The notes under the pieces were generated by a model that searched no databases, had not been told where the DNA came from, and saw nothing but the letters and a program-made list of their open reading frames with translations. This document shows, one piece after another, positions 17,590 through 26,700 of a stretch of DNA of 64,000 nt (position 1 is its first letter; the number at the start of each line of letters is the position of its first letter). Source of the DNA: CAYJBH01 sp964370605 (GTDB taxonomy: Bacteria > Bacillota > Clostridia > Oscillospirales > Ruminococcaceae); contig CAYJJX010000002.1 in assembly GCA_964370605.1 (NCBI GenBank), positions 62,001 through 126,000 of the forward strand, given 5' to 3'. The position numbers and the translations under genes are program-made.

Positions 17590-17880
17590 ATGTTTGAAGA
17601 CAAGACCTTATCATGCAAAGAGTGCAACGCTGAATTCGTATTCACCTCAGGTGAGCAAGAATTCTATGCAAGCCGTGGCTTTGAGAACGAGCCGCAACGT
17701 TGTAAGAGCTGCCGCGACTCTCGCAAGAGAGCTAGCCGCGAAAATCGTGAGATGTTCGTTGCTACCTGTGCAAGCTGCCACAACGAAGCGAAAGTTCCTT
17801 TCAAACCGCGCGAGGACCGTCCGGTCTACTGCAGCGAGTGTTTTGCAAAGATGAAGGAAGAGGAATCTTCGGCTATGTAA
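17590..17880 (+). CDS. Small zinc-ribbon protein
   Basis: The 96-residue protein has two pairs of zinc-ribbon CxxC motifs in each half: CKECNAEF with CKSCRDSRKR, and CASCHNEA with CSECF. The sequence between them (FVFTSGEQEFYASRGFENEPQRC) matches the 'probable zinc-ribbon' family common in Firmicutes and Chloroflexi. The family's function is not established; nucleic-acid binding is likely by structure. An AAAGGAGAG site precedes the ATG. It probably shares the sigma-factor transcript and is closed by a terminator 25 bp downstream. Confidence 0.82.
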   Translation: MFEDKTLSCKECNAEFVFTSGEQEFYASRGFENEPQRCKSCRDSRKRASRENREMFVATCASCHNEAKVPFKPREDRPVYCSECFAKMKEEESSAM

Positions 17881-17904
17881 CCCGACAGTTATTTAGTTAA
17901 AAAC

Positions 17905-17946
17905 AAAAAACAACAGCGATACTTTTGTATTGTTGTTGTTTTTTTA
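17905..17946 (+). terminator. Rho-independent terminator after the zinc-ribbon gene
   Basis: AACAACAGCGATAC pairs with GTATTGTTGTT across a TTTT loop (with G-T pairs) and is followed by a run of seven or more T. Confidence 0.75.
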
Positions 17947-18180
17947 TTGCATTCACTATTTTATAACAACACTGAAATCATCTACTTAATAGGATTCGTC
18001 GGCATGTATGGCTCTGCGATATTTTTATATTACTGTTATTTCTATACCTGCATTCATTCCATTCTTTGATATCTTGTCCGGTTGCACCGCAATATAGCGA
18101 AATTCAAACATATTTCGTTTGAAAGACAATATCATGTATTTGAAGGCTTGCTTACAAACTTTCGTCACGCTTTGACAAAA
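17947..18180. other. Gene-free AT-rich spacer before the purine operon
   Basis: No supported gene or riboswitch was seen here. A 65-codon minus-strand frame (18025-18222) lacks a ribosome site and any recognised similarity; its end overlaps the purE promoter. In particular, no guanine-type purine riboswitch sequence was recognised. Confidence 0.4.
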
Positions 18181-18185
18181 AAGTA

Positions 18186-18214
18186 TTGTACCGAAATTTA
18201 TATTATGATATAAT
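18186..18214 (+). promoter_or_regulatory. Promoter of the purine operon
   Basis: TTGTAC and a perfect TATAAT are separated by 17 bp, 43 bp upstream of purE. A TTGACA at 18172 lies too far from this -10. The short leader leaves no room for a typical purine riboswitch. Confidence 0.55.
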
Positions 18215-18257
18215 AACAACATATTAATAATTCACTGAATCACTATGGAAGGATGTT

Positions 18258-18755
18258 ATGAAAAAGGTTGCAATTTTAATGGGAAGCGACAGTGATTTTC
18301 CGGTTGTTAAATCGGCTGTTGTATGCTTGAAAAAGCTTGGAATCGACTGTGATGTACGAGTTATATCTGCCCACCGTACACCTCGTGAGGCTGAAGAATT
18401 TTCCTCTTCGGCTCGTGAAAATGGTTTTGCCGCTATTATTGCGGCGGCCGGAAAAGCCGCACATCTTGCAGGTGCAATTGCCGCTAACACAACACTTCCG
18501 GTAATAGGCATTCCTGTAACGTCCGGTGGTTTGGGTGGTCTTGACGCCCTTCTTGCAACTGTTCAGATGCCTCCCGGAATCCCTGTTGCAACCGTTGCGG
18601 TCGATGGCGCCCAAAACGCTGCACTGCTTGCGGCACAAATAATTGCCGTCGAGGACGCAGAAGTCGCAAAAAAACTTGCCGCACTTCGCACCGAGGCAAA
18701 GCAAAAGATAGAGGCGGCAAATGCCGCATTGCAGGAAAAGTTAAACGAAATATAG
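18258..18755 (+). CDS. purE: N5-carboxyaminoimidazole ribonucleotide mutase PurE
   Basis: The 165-residue protein begins KKVAILMGSDSDFPVVK and contains the SAHRTP substrate-binding motif, followed by a Gly/Ala-rich strand (AIIAAAGKAAHLAGA) and LPVIGIPV. It interconverts N5-CAIR (or AIR plus CO2) and CAIR in de novo purine synthesis. No purK is present in the window, so whether it acts as class I mutase or class II carboxylase is not settled by context. The start follows GGAAGGA. It is the first gene of the operon, and purM begins 12 bp downstream. Confidence 0.95.
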   Translation: MKKVAILMGSDSDFPVVKSAVVCLKKLGIDCDVRVISAHRTPREAEEFSSSARENGFAAIIAAAGKAAHLAGAIAANTTLPVIGIPVTSGGLGGLDALLATVQMPPGIPVATVAVDGAQNAALLAAQIIAVEDAEVAKKLAALRTEAKQKIEAANAALQEKLNEI

Positions 18756-18767
18756 TAAAGGAGCACG

Positions 18768-19799
18768 ATGAAGACTAATAGTTACAAGTCGTCCGGTGTC
18801 GATGTCGAAGCCGGCTACAAGGCAGTAGAATTGATGAAGCGCCATGTTGCCGGTACTAAAACCGATGGCGTACTCAGCGCGATCGGCGGCTTCGGTGGTC
18901 TGTTTGCACCTGACATCAGCGGCATGAAAAAGCCGGTGTTGGTCAGTGGCACCGATGGTGTTGGAACAAAGCTAAAGCTTGCTTTTTTACTGGATAAACA
19001 TGACACTATCGGACAGGACTGTGTCGCTATGTGTGTGAACGACATTCTTTGCTCCGGTGCAAAGCCGTTGTTTTTTCTGGATTATATCGCGACCTCAAAA
19101 CTCGTGCCTACACAGGTGGAACAAATCGTAAAAGGAATTGCCAAGGGCTGTCGCCTTTCCGGTTGTGCTCTGGTTGGAGGTGAAACCGCCGAAATGCCCG
19201 GATTCTATGAAAATGGTGAGTATGACGTTGCCGGTTTTGCGGTCGGAATCGTTGATAAAGATAAAATCATCACCTCGAAGCGTCTGCGCTGTGGTGATAC
19301 ACTAATTGCACTCCCCTCTTCCGGTGCGCACTCAAACGGATTTTCACTTCTTCGAAAAGTGTTTGATGTCGAGAACACCGACCTGTCAAGAACTATCGAA
19401 GGAAGCAAAAAATCACTTGGCGAACTATTGTTGACTCCGACAAAAATCTATGTAAAGCCCGTCAGCGCATTATTCAACGAAGGAATCGACGTCCACGGCA
19501 TCTGCCATATTACAGGCGGCGGCTTCTATGAGAACATTCCTCGAATGCTGTCCAAGACCAAAAATGCTATCATTGATAAAAAGTCGATAAAAACCCCGCC
19601 AATTTTCAAGGCGGTAGCGAATGAAGGCAACATTGATTTCGATGAATTGTATGGAATCTTCAACATGGGTGTTGGCATGATGATCGCCGTGAACAAAGAT
19701 CATACAGACAAAGCACTGAGTATCTTGAAATCAAACGGTGAAAAACCCTATATTGTCGGAGAAATTACAAGCGGCAACGCACAGGTCGTGCTGAAATAG
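18768..19799 (+). CDS. purM: Phosphoribosylformylglycinamidine cyclo-ligase PurM
   Basis: The 343-residue AIR synthetase opens with YKSSGVDVEAGYKAVELMK. It shows GTDGVGTKLKLA, the VGGETAEMPGFY motif and HITGGGFYENIPR, all characteristic. It closes the imidazole ring of FGAM using ATP to form AIR. AAAGGAG precedes the ATG. It follows purE directly; the purC and purF genes often found at this point in clostridial operons are missing. Confidence 0.96.
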   Translation: MKTNSYKSSGVDVEAGYKAVELMKRHVAGTKTDGVLSAIGGFGGLFAPDISGMKKPVLVSGTDGVGTKLKLAFLLDKHDTIGQDCVAMCVNDILCSGAKPLFFLDYIATSKLVPTQVEQIVKGIAKGCRLSGCALVGGETAEMPGFYENGEYDVAGFAVGIVDKDKIITSKRLRCGDTLIALPSSGAHSNGFSLLRKVFDVENTDLSRTIEGSKKSLGELLLTPTKIYVKPVSALFNEGIDVHGICHITGGGFYENIPRMLSKTKNAIIDKKSIKTPPIFKAVANEGNIDFDELYGIFNMGVGMMIAVNKDHTDKALSILKSNGEKPYIVGEITSGNAQVVLK

Positions 19800-19826
19800 C
19801 CACCAAATCGAAAGGGGAAAATTAAT

Positions 19827-20441
19827 ATGGCTGTGAAAACCGCTGTGCTCTGTTCCGGCTCCGGCACTAACCTTGCCGCACTTTTACGCGCAAGAGACGA
19901 GGGCAAACTGTCGCACTGTGACATTGCTCTTGTCGTCTGCGACCGCGAAGGTGTGAAAGCGACCCAGATCGCGGCAGAAAACGCAGTTGCCTCATGCACA
20001 GTAGATAGAAAAACCCCCGACTTTGAGCATCGACTTCTGGACGAGCTCAAATCTCGGGGGATTGAGTTTATCGTGTTGGCAGGATTTTTGACTATTTTGT
20101 CGGCTGATTTTATCAAACATTACCGCAACAGAATAATCAACGTCCACCCTTCTCTTATCCCCTCTTTCTGCGGAAAGGGGTACTATGGGCTGAAGGTGCA
20201 CGAACGTGCACTAAAAAAAGGCGTGAAAATCAGCGGCGCTACTGTGCATTTTGTTAATGCTACTACCGACGGCGGTAAGATAATATTGCAAAAGGCAGTT
20301 GCGGTGAAAGACACAGATACTCCAAAAAAGCTCCAGCTGAGAATAATGAAACAAGCAGAATGGAAAATTTTACCACAAGCTGCAGAGCTTGTTTGTAAAA
20401 ATATGGAAAATATACAATCAAAGAAAGGAAAGGGTATTTAG
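19827..20441 (+). CDS. purN: Phosphoribosylglycinamide formyltransferase PurN
   Basis: The 204-residue protein begins KTAVLCSGSGTNLAALL. It carries the catalytic region INVHPSLIPSFCGKGYYG with active-site His, and the folate-binding Asp in NATTDGGKIILQ. It transfers formyl from 10-formyl-THF to GAR. GAAAGGGG lies upstream of the ATG. Only one base separates its stop from the start of the IMP cyclohydrolase gene, so translation of the two is probably coupled. Confidence 0.95.
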   Translation: MAVKTAVLCSGSGTNLAALLRARDEGKLSHCDIALVVCDREGVKATQIAAENAVASCTVDRKTPDFEHRLLDELKSRGIEFIVLAGFLTILSADFIKHYRNRIINVHPSLIPSFCGKGYYGLKVHERALKKGVKISGATVHFVNATTDGGKIILQKAVAVKDTDTPKKLQLRIMKQAEWKILPQAAELVCKNMENIQSKKGKGI

Positions 20442-20442
20442 T

Positions 20443-21138
20443 ATGGAAACGGTATTCGACTATCTCGCGCAAAAGAGCTATCCGGGACGTGGTATTCTTG
20501 TCGGCAAGCTCGGTGATAATGTGGTATGTGCTTATTTCATAATGGGGCGAAGCGCAAACAGCCAAAACAGAATTTTTGTTTTGGAAGACGAAATGCTGAG
20601 GACAAAGGCTTTCGATGAATCAAAAGTTGCTGACCCATCACTTATCATCTACAACTGCAGTCGAATCTTTAACGAGCTGGATATTATTACCAACGGCGAT
20701 CAGACCGATACAATATTTGACATATTAAATATCGGTGGAACCTTTGAAGATGCTTTAAAAACTCGCCGCTATGAACCGGATCCACCGAACTTTACACCTC
20801 GCATTTCTGCTCTCGTGAACCATAAGGGTAGCAAAATGGGGATATGTCGTGGCGACGAAAGCGGTGAACAACCTGGTGACATACGCTGTTTCTTTGAATA
20901 TCCACATAAAAACGGTTTTGCCCATCTTATACACACATATCGCGGTGAGGTAGACGGAGTGTTGCTTCCTTATGTCGGCGAACCGGTCGAACTGCCGATA
21001 ACACAATGTGACATCGAGTCGTTTGCAGATAAAATGTGGCAGTCACTCGATGAAAATAATCGTGTTTCGCTTTATGTTAGATATCGCAATCTTATAGACG
21101 GAAAGACTCAAACAAAGATAATCAACAAAAATATCTAA
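20443..21138 (+). CDS. IMP cyclohydrolase, stand-alone PurO-type
   Basis: The 231-residue protein (METVFDYLAQKSYPGRGILVG) resembles the IMP cyclohydrolase family first described as archaeal PurO. It is not the N-terminal MGS-like domain of bacterial PurH. Supporting segments are YFIMGRSANSQNR, NGDQTDTIFD, and PRISALVNHKG. Predicted reaction: ring closure of FAICAR to IMP, the last step of the pathway. The start at 20443 follows GAAAGGAAAGGG inside the purN 3' end. Its neighbour encodes the AICAR transformylase half, so the two together replace bifunctional PurH. Confidence 0.85.
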   Translation: METVFDYLAQKSYPGRGILVGKLGDNVVCAYFIMGRSANSQNRIFVLEDEMLRTKAFDESKVADPSLIIYNCSRIFNELDIITNGDQTDTIFDILNIGGTFEDALKTRRYEPDPPNFTPRISALVNHKGSKMGICRGDESGEQPGDIRCFFEYPHKNGFAHLIHTYRGEVDGVLLPYVGEPVELPITQCDIESFADKMWQSLDENNRVSLYVRYRNLIDGKTQTKIINKNI

Positions 21139-21191
21139 TAGTTTTTAATCAACATAATATATAATTAGCAGGCCGGAAAGGAACACAAAAC

Positions 21192-22370
21192 ATGTCAAAA
21201 GAACTTCTATTAAAATACGGTTGCAACCCAAATCAAAAACCATCTCGGGTGTACATGCAGGATGGCGATCTGCCTTTTGAGGCACTTTGCGGAAGTCCCG
21301 GATATATCAACCTTCTTGACGCACTTAATGCTTGGCAGCTCGTGTCGGAACTTTCCGCCGCCACCGGAATTGCTGCTGCAGCTAGCTTCAAACACGTTAG
21401 TCCTGCCGGTGCTGCTATCGGCCTCCCCCTGACCGACATCGAAAAACAAATGTTTTTTGTCGGTGACGACTACGTCGAAACTCCTCAGGCCGCAGCGTAT
21501 GCAAGGGCAAGAGGCTGTGATCGACTATGTTCTTTCGGTGATTTTGTGGCGCTGTCCGATACCTGTGACAAAGCTACCGCCCTACTACTAAAGAAGGAAG
21601 TTTCTGACGGAGTAATCGCTCCAGATTATACAAATGAAGCTCTTGAAATCCTCAGAACGAAACGTGACGGTAAGTATAATGTGATCAAAATCAACAAAAC
21701 GTATAAACCCGCTCCAATCGAACGTCGCGATGTGTTTGGTGTAACTTTTGAACAGGGTCGTAACGAAATAGTATTGGACGAGAGCATACTATCAAATGTC
21801 GTAACCAAAAACAAAGATATTCCTCAATCAGCAAAACTCGACCTATTGCTTGCAATGATCACACTAAAATATACACAATCAAACTCGGTGTGCTACGCCT
21901 TTGGTGGTCAAACAACCGGAGTCGGTGCCGGTCAACAATCTCGAATTCATTGCACGCGTCTCGCCGGAGAAAAATCTGATCTCTTTTTCTTGCGTCGTCA
22001 CCCAAAAACACTTGCACTCCCCTTCAAACCCGATATCAAACGAGCTGAACGAGACAACGCCGTCGATCATTTTGTCGCCGGACGCTATGAGGATCTTTTT
22101 GAAAACGATGCTTGGAAAAACTATTTTTCTGAAAAACCAGAACCCATTACCGATGCAGAGCGTAAAAACTATCTGCGTTCGCTTAGCAGGGTAAGTCTTG
22201 CAAGTGATGCATTCTTTCCGTTTGGTGACAGCATCGACCGTGCAGCAGCAAGTGGCGTCGGCTACATTTTGGAAGCCGGTGGTTCGGTTCGCGATGATGA
22301 AGTCATCGCTACTGCCGATAAACATGAAATGGTGCTCGCTTTCTGCGGAATCAGATTATTCCACCACTAG
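21192..22370 (+). CDS. purH: AICAR formyltransferase (PurH C-terminal domain only)
   Basis: The 392-residue protein matches the AICARFT part of PurH. It has LKYGCNPNQKPSRVY near the start, the catalytic Lys-His pair in SFKHVSPAGAA, and the C-terminal DAFFPFGDSIDRAAASGV and IRLFHH ending. The cyclohydrolase domain found at the N-terminus of usual PurH is absent; the upstream gene supplies it. It transfers formyl from 10-formyl-THF to AICAR. The start follows GGAAAGGAA. It is in the middle of the operon. Confidence 0.93.
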   Translation: MSKELLLKYGCNPNQKPSRVYMQDGDLPFEALCGSPGYINLLDALNAWQLVSELSAATGIAAAASFKHVSPAGAAIGLPLTDIEKQMFFVGDDYVETPQAAAYARARGCDRLCSFGDFVALSDTCDKATALLLKKEVSDGVIAPDYTNEALEILRTKRDGKYNVIKINKTYKPAPIERRDVFGVTFEQGRNEIVLDESILSNVVTKNKDIPQSAKLDLLLAMITLKYTQSNSVCYAFGGQTTGVGAGQQSRIHCTRLAGEKSDLFFLRRHPKTLALPFKPDIKRAERDNAVDHFVAGRYEDLFENDAWKNYFSEKPEPITDAERKNYLRSLSRVSLASDAFFPFGDSIDRAAASGVGYILEAGGSVRDDEVIATADKHEMVLAFCGIRLFHH

Positions 22371-22417
22371 AATTTTACCGAATGTCAATTTCTGGAATCG
22401 AAAGGAAATATTTTACA

Positions 22418-23683
22418 ATGAAAGTAATGATTGTTGGAAGTGGCGGTCGAGAGCATGCCATCACTAGATATATTTCAAAGAGCAAAAGAGTTTCCGAAAT
22501 ATATGCACTACCCGGAAATGCCGGCACTGCAATGTTTGCCACCAATGTCAACATAAAGGCAACCGATATAGAAAATATTGTCACCTTTGCGACAGAAAAC
22601 AATATTGAATATGCCATCATAGCTCCTGATGATCCACTCGTGCTCGGTGCAGTTGACGCATTACAAGATAAAGGTATCAAGTGCTTTGGACCAACCGCTG
22701 CTGCTGCAGCGATCGAGGGCAGCAAGGTATTTGCCAAAGATTTGATGAAGAAATACAACATCCCCACAGCGGCCTATGAAGTATTCAGCAATGCGGCCGA
22801 CGCACTTGATTATATCAAGGTGCGCAACAGCTACCCCACAGTAATAAAAGTCGACGGACTAGCCCTCGGAAAAGGTGTGATACTTGCAGCCGATTATGAA
22901 GAGGCAAAAAAAGCTGTCGGCGACATACTTGATCTCAAACTGTTCGGTAGCTCCGGTGATCAAATTGTTATTGAAGAGTTTATGACAGGCCCTGAGGTTT
23001 CAGCCCTCTGCCTTGTAGACGGAAAAACGGTAAAACCGCTCACCTCTTCAATGGATTTCAAACGTATTGGAGAAAAAAACACCGGTGCAAACACCGGCGG
23101 CATGGGCGCTATCGCACCAAATCCCTACTATACAGCCGAAATTGAAGAACGTTGCATGAAAGAGATTTTTCTTCCGACTATCGACGCGATGAACAAAGAA
23201 GGTAGGCCTTTTAAAGGTTGCTTATATTTCGGTTTAATGCTCACTAAAAATGGACCCAAGGTGATAGAATACAACTGTCGTTTCGGTGATCCGGAAACGC
23301 AAACGGTTCTTCCGCTCATCGACTTTGACCTTTTCGAAGCTTTTTTAGCGGTCAGCGAAGAGCGTCTGGAAGATTTTGACATGAACTTTAAAAACGCAAG
23401 TTCTGCTTGTGTAGTCATGGCATCGGGTGGCTATCCTGCGAAATACGAAAGTGGAAAATCGATCGACTTAAGTACTGTTGCCCCGTCAAACGATACTCAA
23501 ATTTTCTTTGCGGGTGTTGCACAGAACGGCGGCGACCTCGTCACTGCAGGCGGGCGTGTTCTTGGCGCTATCGCTACCGCTGAAAATCTACCGACTGCGC
23601 TGAACAAGGCTTATGAACTTACCAATAATATTAAGTTTGAAAACAGCTACTTGCGCCGTGATATCGGAGTTGTATACGAATAA
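22418..23683 (+). CDS. purD: Phosphoribosylamine-glycine ligase PurD
   Basis: The 421-residue ATP-grasp enzyme begins KVMIVGSGGREHAITRY. It shows KVDGLALGKGV (ATP-binding), EEFMTGPEVSALCLVDG, GANTGGMGAIAPNPYY and the metal-binding EYNCRFGDPETQ segment. It joins phosphoribosylamine and glycine to GAR. The ATG at 22418 follows CGAAAGGAAA; an in-frame ATG 36 bp upstream is not preferred. It is followed 31 bp later by purL. Confidence 0.95.
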   Translation: MKVMIVGSGGREHAITRYISKSKRVSEIYALPGNAGTAMFATNVNIKATDIENIVTFATENNIEYAIIAPDDPLVLGAVDALQDKGIKCFGPTAAAAAIEGSKVFAKDLMKKYNIPTAAYEVFSNAADALDYIKVRNSYPTVIKVDGLALGKGVILAADYEEAKKAVGDILDLKLFGSSGDQIVIEEFMTGPEVSALCLVDGKTVKPLTSSMDFKRIGEKNTGANTGGMGAIAPNPYYTAEIEERCMKEIFLPTIDAMNKEGRPFKGCLYFGLMLTKNGPKVIEYNCRFGDPETQTVLPLIDFDLFEAFLAVSEERLEDFDMNFKNASSACVVMASGGYPAKYESGKSIDLSTVAPSNDTQIFFAGVAQNGGDLVTAGGRVLGAIATAENLPTALNKAYELTNNIKFENSYLRRDIGVVYE

Positions 23684-23714
23684 AGTTTATAGATAAAATC
23701 GAAAGGAACGCAAA

Positions 23715-26700
23715 ATGGTCTATCCCTTATATACAGAAAAACGCAAAGGATTTGATAATGAACCCTTGTCACTTCTTGCCGAGTTGAAAGGTTTTTTACA
23801 CATTGAATCTATCAAAATGGTAAGAATTGTAAATCGATATCTTGTCGAAGGTCTAGAGCTGGAAGAATTTGACAAAATCGCATGTAGCGTTCTTGCCGAT
23901 GAAGTCACCGACATTGTTACCGAAACCCTGCCGGAGGGCGGTGACCTTATGATAATGACTGAATATCTGCCGGGTCAGTTTGATCAGCGAGCGGATTCTG
24001 CTGCACAGTGCATACAGCTTGTGCTTGGTGGAAATCGACCGACCGTGCGTAGTGCAAAAATCTACATTTTCTACGGTGTTCCGACTGCTGATGAACTTTC
24101 TCGTATAGAAAAGCATTTAATAAATCCTGTCGAAAGCCGCAAGGCGATTGTCGATATACCAAAAACGCTTGCACTTGCAACAGAAATTCAACCAATGCCA
24201 CCAATCTTGACCGGATTTCGTGAACTTGCAGAGGACGATCTGGTAGAATTTGTAAACAAGTACGGCCTGTCAATGGATAAAGCCGATCTGAAGTTCTGCG
24301 TTGATCATTTTAATACGCTCCAACGTGATCCAACCCTAACGGAGCTTCGAGTAATCGACACCTATTGGTCTGACCATTGCCGTCATACTACATTTAATAC
24401 CGAGCTTGTCGATATAAAGGTAACCGACACCAGAATAGCTAACAGTCTTGATCGGTACAAAAAACTTCGTGAAAAACTTGGCCGGCAAGATCGCCCCATT
24501 ACACTTATGGACATGGGAACCATTGCCGCAAAATCATTGAAGGCTGACGGAAAACTGCCACTTTTGGATGAGTCGGCCGAGATTAATGCCTGCACCGTCC
24601 GTACTAAAGTGGGCGATGAAGATTATCTTGTGCTTTTCAAGAATGAAACTCACAACCACCCCACCGAGATTGAACCGTTTGGTGGCGCCGCTACTTGTAT
24701 CGGAGGTGCTATCCGCGATCCGCTTTCGGGTAGGGCATGGGTGTATCAAGCAATGCGTGTCACCGGAGCCGCCGACCCAAGGACTTCGACAGAAGATACT
24801 ATGGTTGGCAAGCTTCCCCAACGCAGGATATGTGAGAGCGCTGCGGAAGGCTACAGCTCATATGGAAACCAGATTGGCCTCGCTACAGGACTGGTCGATG
24901 AAATATACCATCCAGGCTATGCTGCAAAACGCCTCGAAGTCGGAGCCGTTATCGGTTCGGTGCCGATGAAGCAAGTTCGACGTGAGACACCAATTGATGG
25001 CGATGTTGTAATTCTTCTGGGCGGTAAGACCGGCCGTGACGGTTGCGGTGGCGCTACCGGTTCTTCAAAATCTCATAGCGTTGAATCTCTTGAAAGTTGC
25101 GGTGCAGAGGTTCAGAAGGGTAACGCTCCGGAAGAGCGTAAGTTGCAGCGTCTTTTTTCAAACCCCGACGCATCATTACTTATCAAGCGTTGTAATGATT
25201 TTGGTGCGGGTGGTGTCGCTGTTGCTGTAGGTGAATTGGCTGATGGGTTGACCATCGAACTTTCTTCTGTGCCTAAAAAATATGAAGGCCTTTCGGCAAC
25301 CGAACTTGCTATCAGCGAATCACAGGAGCGAATGGCAGTTGTTGTTGCAAACACAGATGTTGATGCATTCAAGGAGCTTGCACGAAATGAAAATCTTGAA
25401 GCCACTGTAATCGCTACAATCACCGAAGAACCTGTTTTACGTATGCTCTACGATGGCAAGACCGTTCTGGAGCTAAACCGAAGCTTTCTTGATACTAACG
25501 GAGCAAAGCGCAGCGTGGCTGTCGAAATTGAAAATCCAAAATTGAATAAGCCTGTCGATCCAATTGATTTTTTTGAACGGCTTGCCAACGCCGTCAACGA
25601 CCTTAACGGGTGTGACAAAAGCGGACTTGTAGAACGCTTTGACTCGAGTATCGGTGCTGTCTCGGCCTTTTTACCTTACGGTGGCGCCTATCAGAAAACA
25701 CCGAGCGATGTTATGGCGGCATTCCTTCCTGACGGCAAGCGCTCGACAGTCATGAGCTACGGGTATGATCCGTATGTGTCGGAAGCAGATCCATATAAAG
25801 GAGCATACCTAGCTGTGGTAGACTCACTTTGTAAGATAGCCGCCGCCGGCGCTTTTTCCGATGAATGCTACTTGTCGTTCCAAGAGTATTTTGAGCGCCC
25901 AAGCTCACCTACAAGGTTTGGAAAACCCACTGCCGCATTGCTCGGTGCTCTTTCTGCGCAGCTTGATTTTGGAGTGGCCGCGATCGGTGGAAAAGACTCA
26001 ATGAGCGGTACTTTCGAAAAACTCGATGTCCCGCCTACATTAATTTCTTTTGCCATGTCCATCTGCGACGGCGACTTTTTGGTTTCTCCCGAATTCAAAA
26101 AACCCAACAGCGACATACTCACTCTTACTCCTAAAATGGACGGTGACATTCCAAATCCAAAATCTCTATTGTCAATTTTTTCCACCATTTCAGAATTGTC
26201 AAAAAATGGAAAATTGTTTTCTGCTGCTTCGGTCGGCTTCAAAGGTTCTGCATCAACACTATTCCGTATGTCGCTTGGCAATCGTGTGGGATTTAGTCTT
26301 TCTAGCGACCTCGAGCTCTTTTGTGGCTCTTTTATACTTGAGGTTGAACGCGGCACAATGCCAAACGGAGCAACCAAAATTGGTGTGACAACCGCAGAAT
26401 TTACTGCATGTGTTCTTGGCAAAACTCAACCTCTACAGCGCAATTTGGAAATATATGACAGCGTACTTGATGATGTATATCCTAAGCACTCTGACCAACT
26501 TAGTAGTATGCCTGATATAGCCATGAAAAAGAAGGACTGGCAAGCACCAACTATTAACATTGGTGGTGCAAAACCTAAATTTTTGATACCGGCGTTCCCC
26601 GGCACAAACTGTGAGCTTGACACCGCACGAGCGATCGAACATGCTGGCGGCAAAGCCGAAATCCTGCTTGTAAAAAATCTAACGGCTGGCGATGTTAAAG

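Noticed and set aside
18025..18222. 65-codon minus-strand frame in the spacer before purE
   Set aside because: No ribosome site, no recognised similarity, and its 5' end lies in the purE promoter region.
18215..18257. Purine riboswitch upstream of purE
   Set aside because: Only about 43 bp separate the -10 box from the start codon, and no conserved aptamer sequence is seen.
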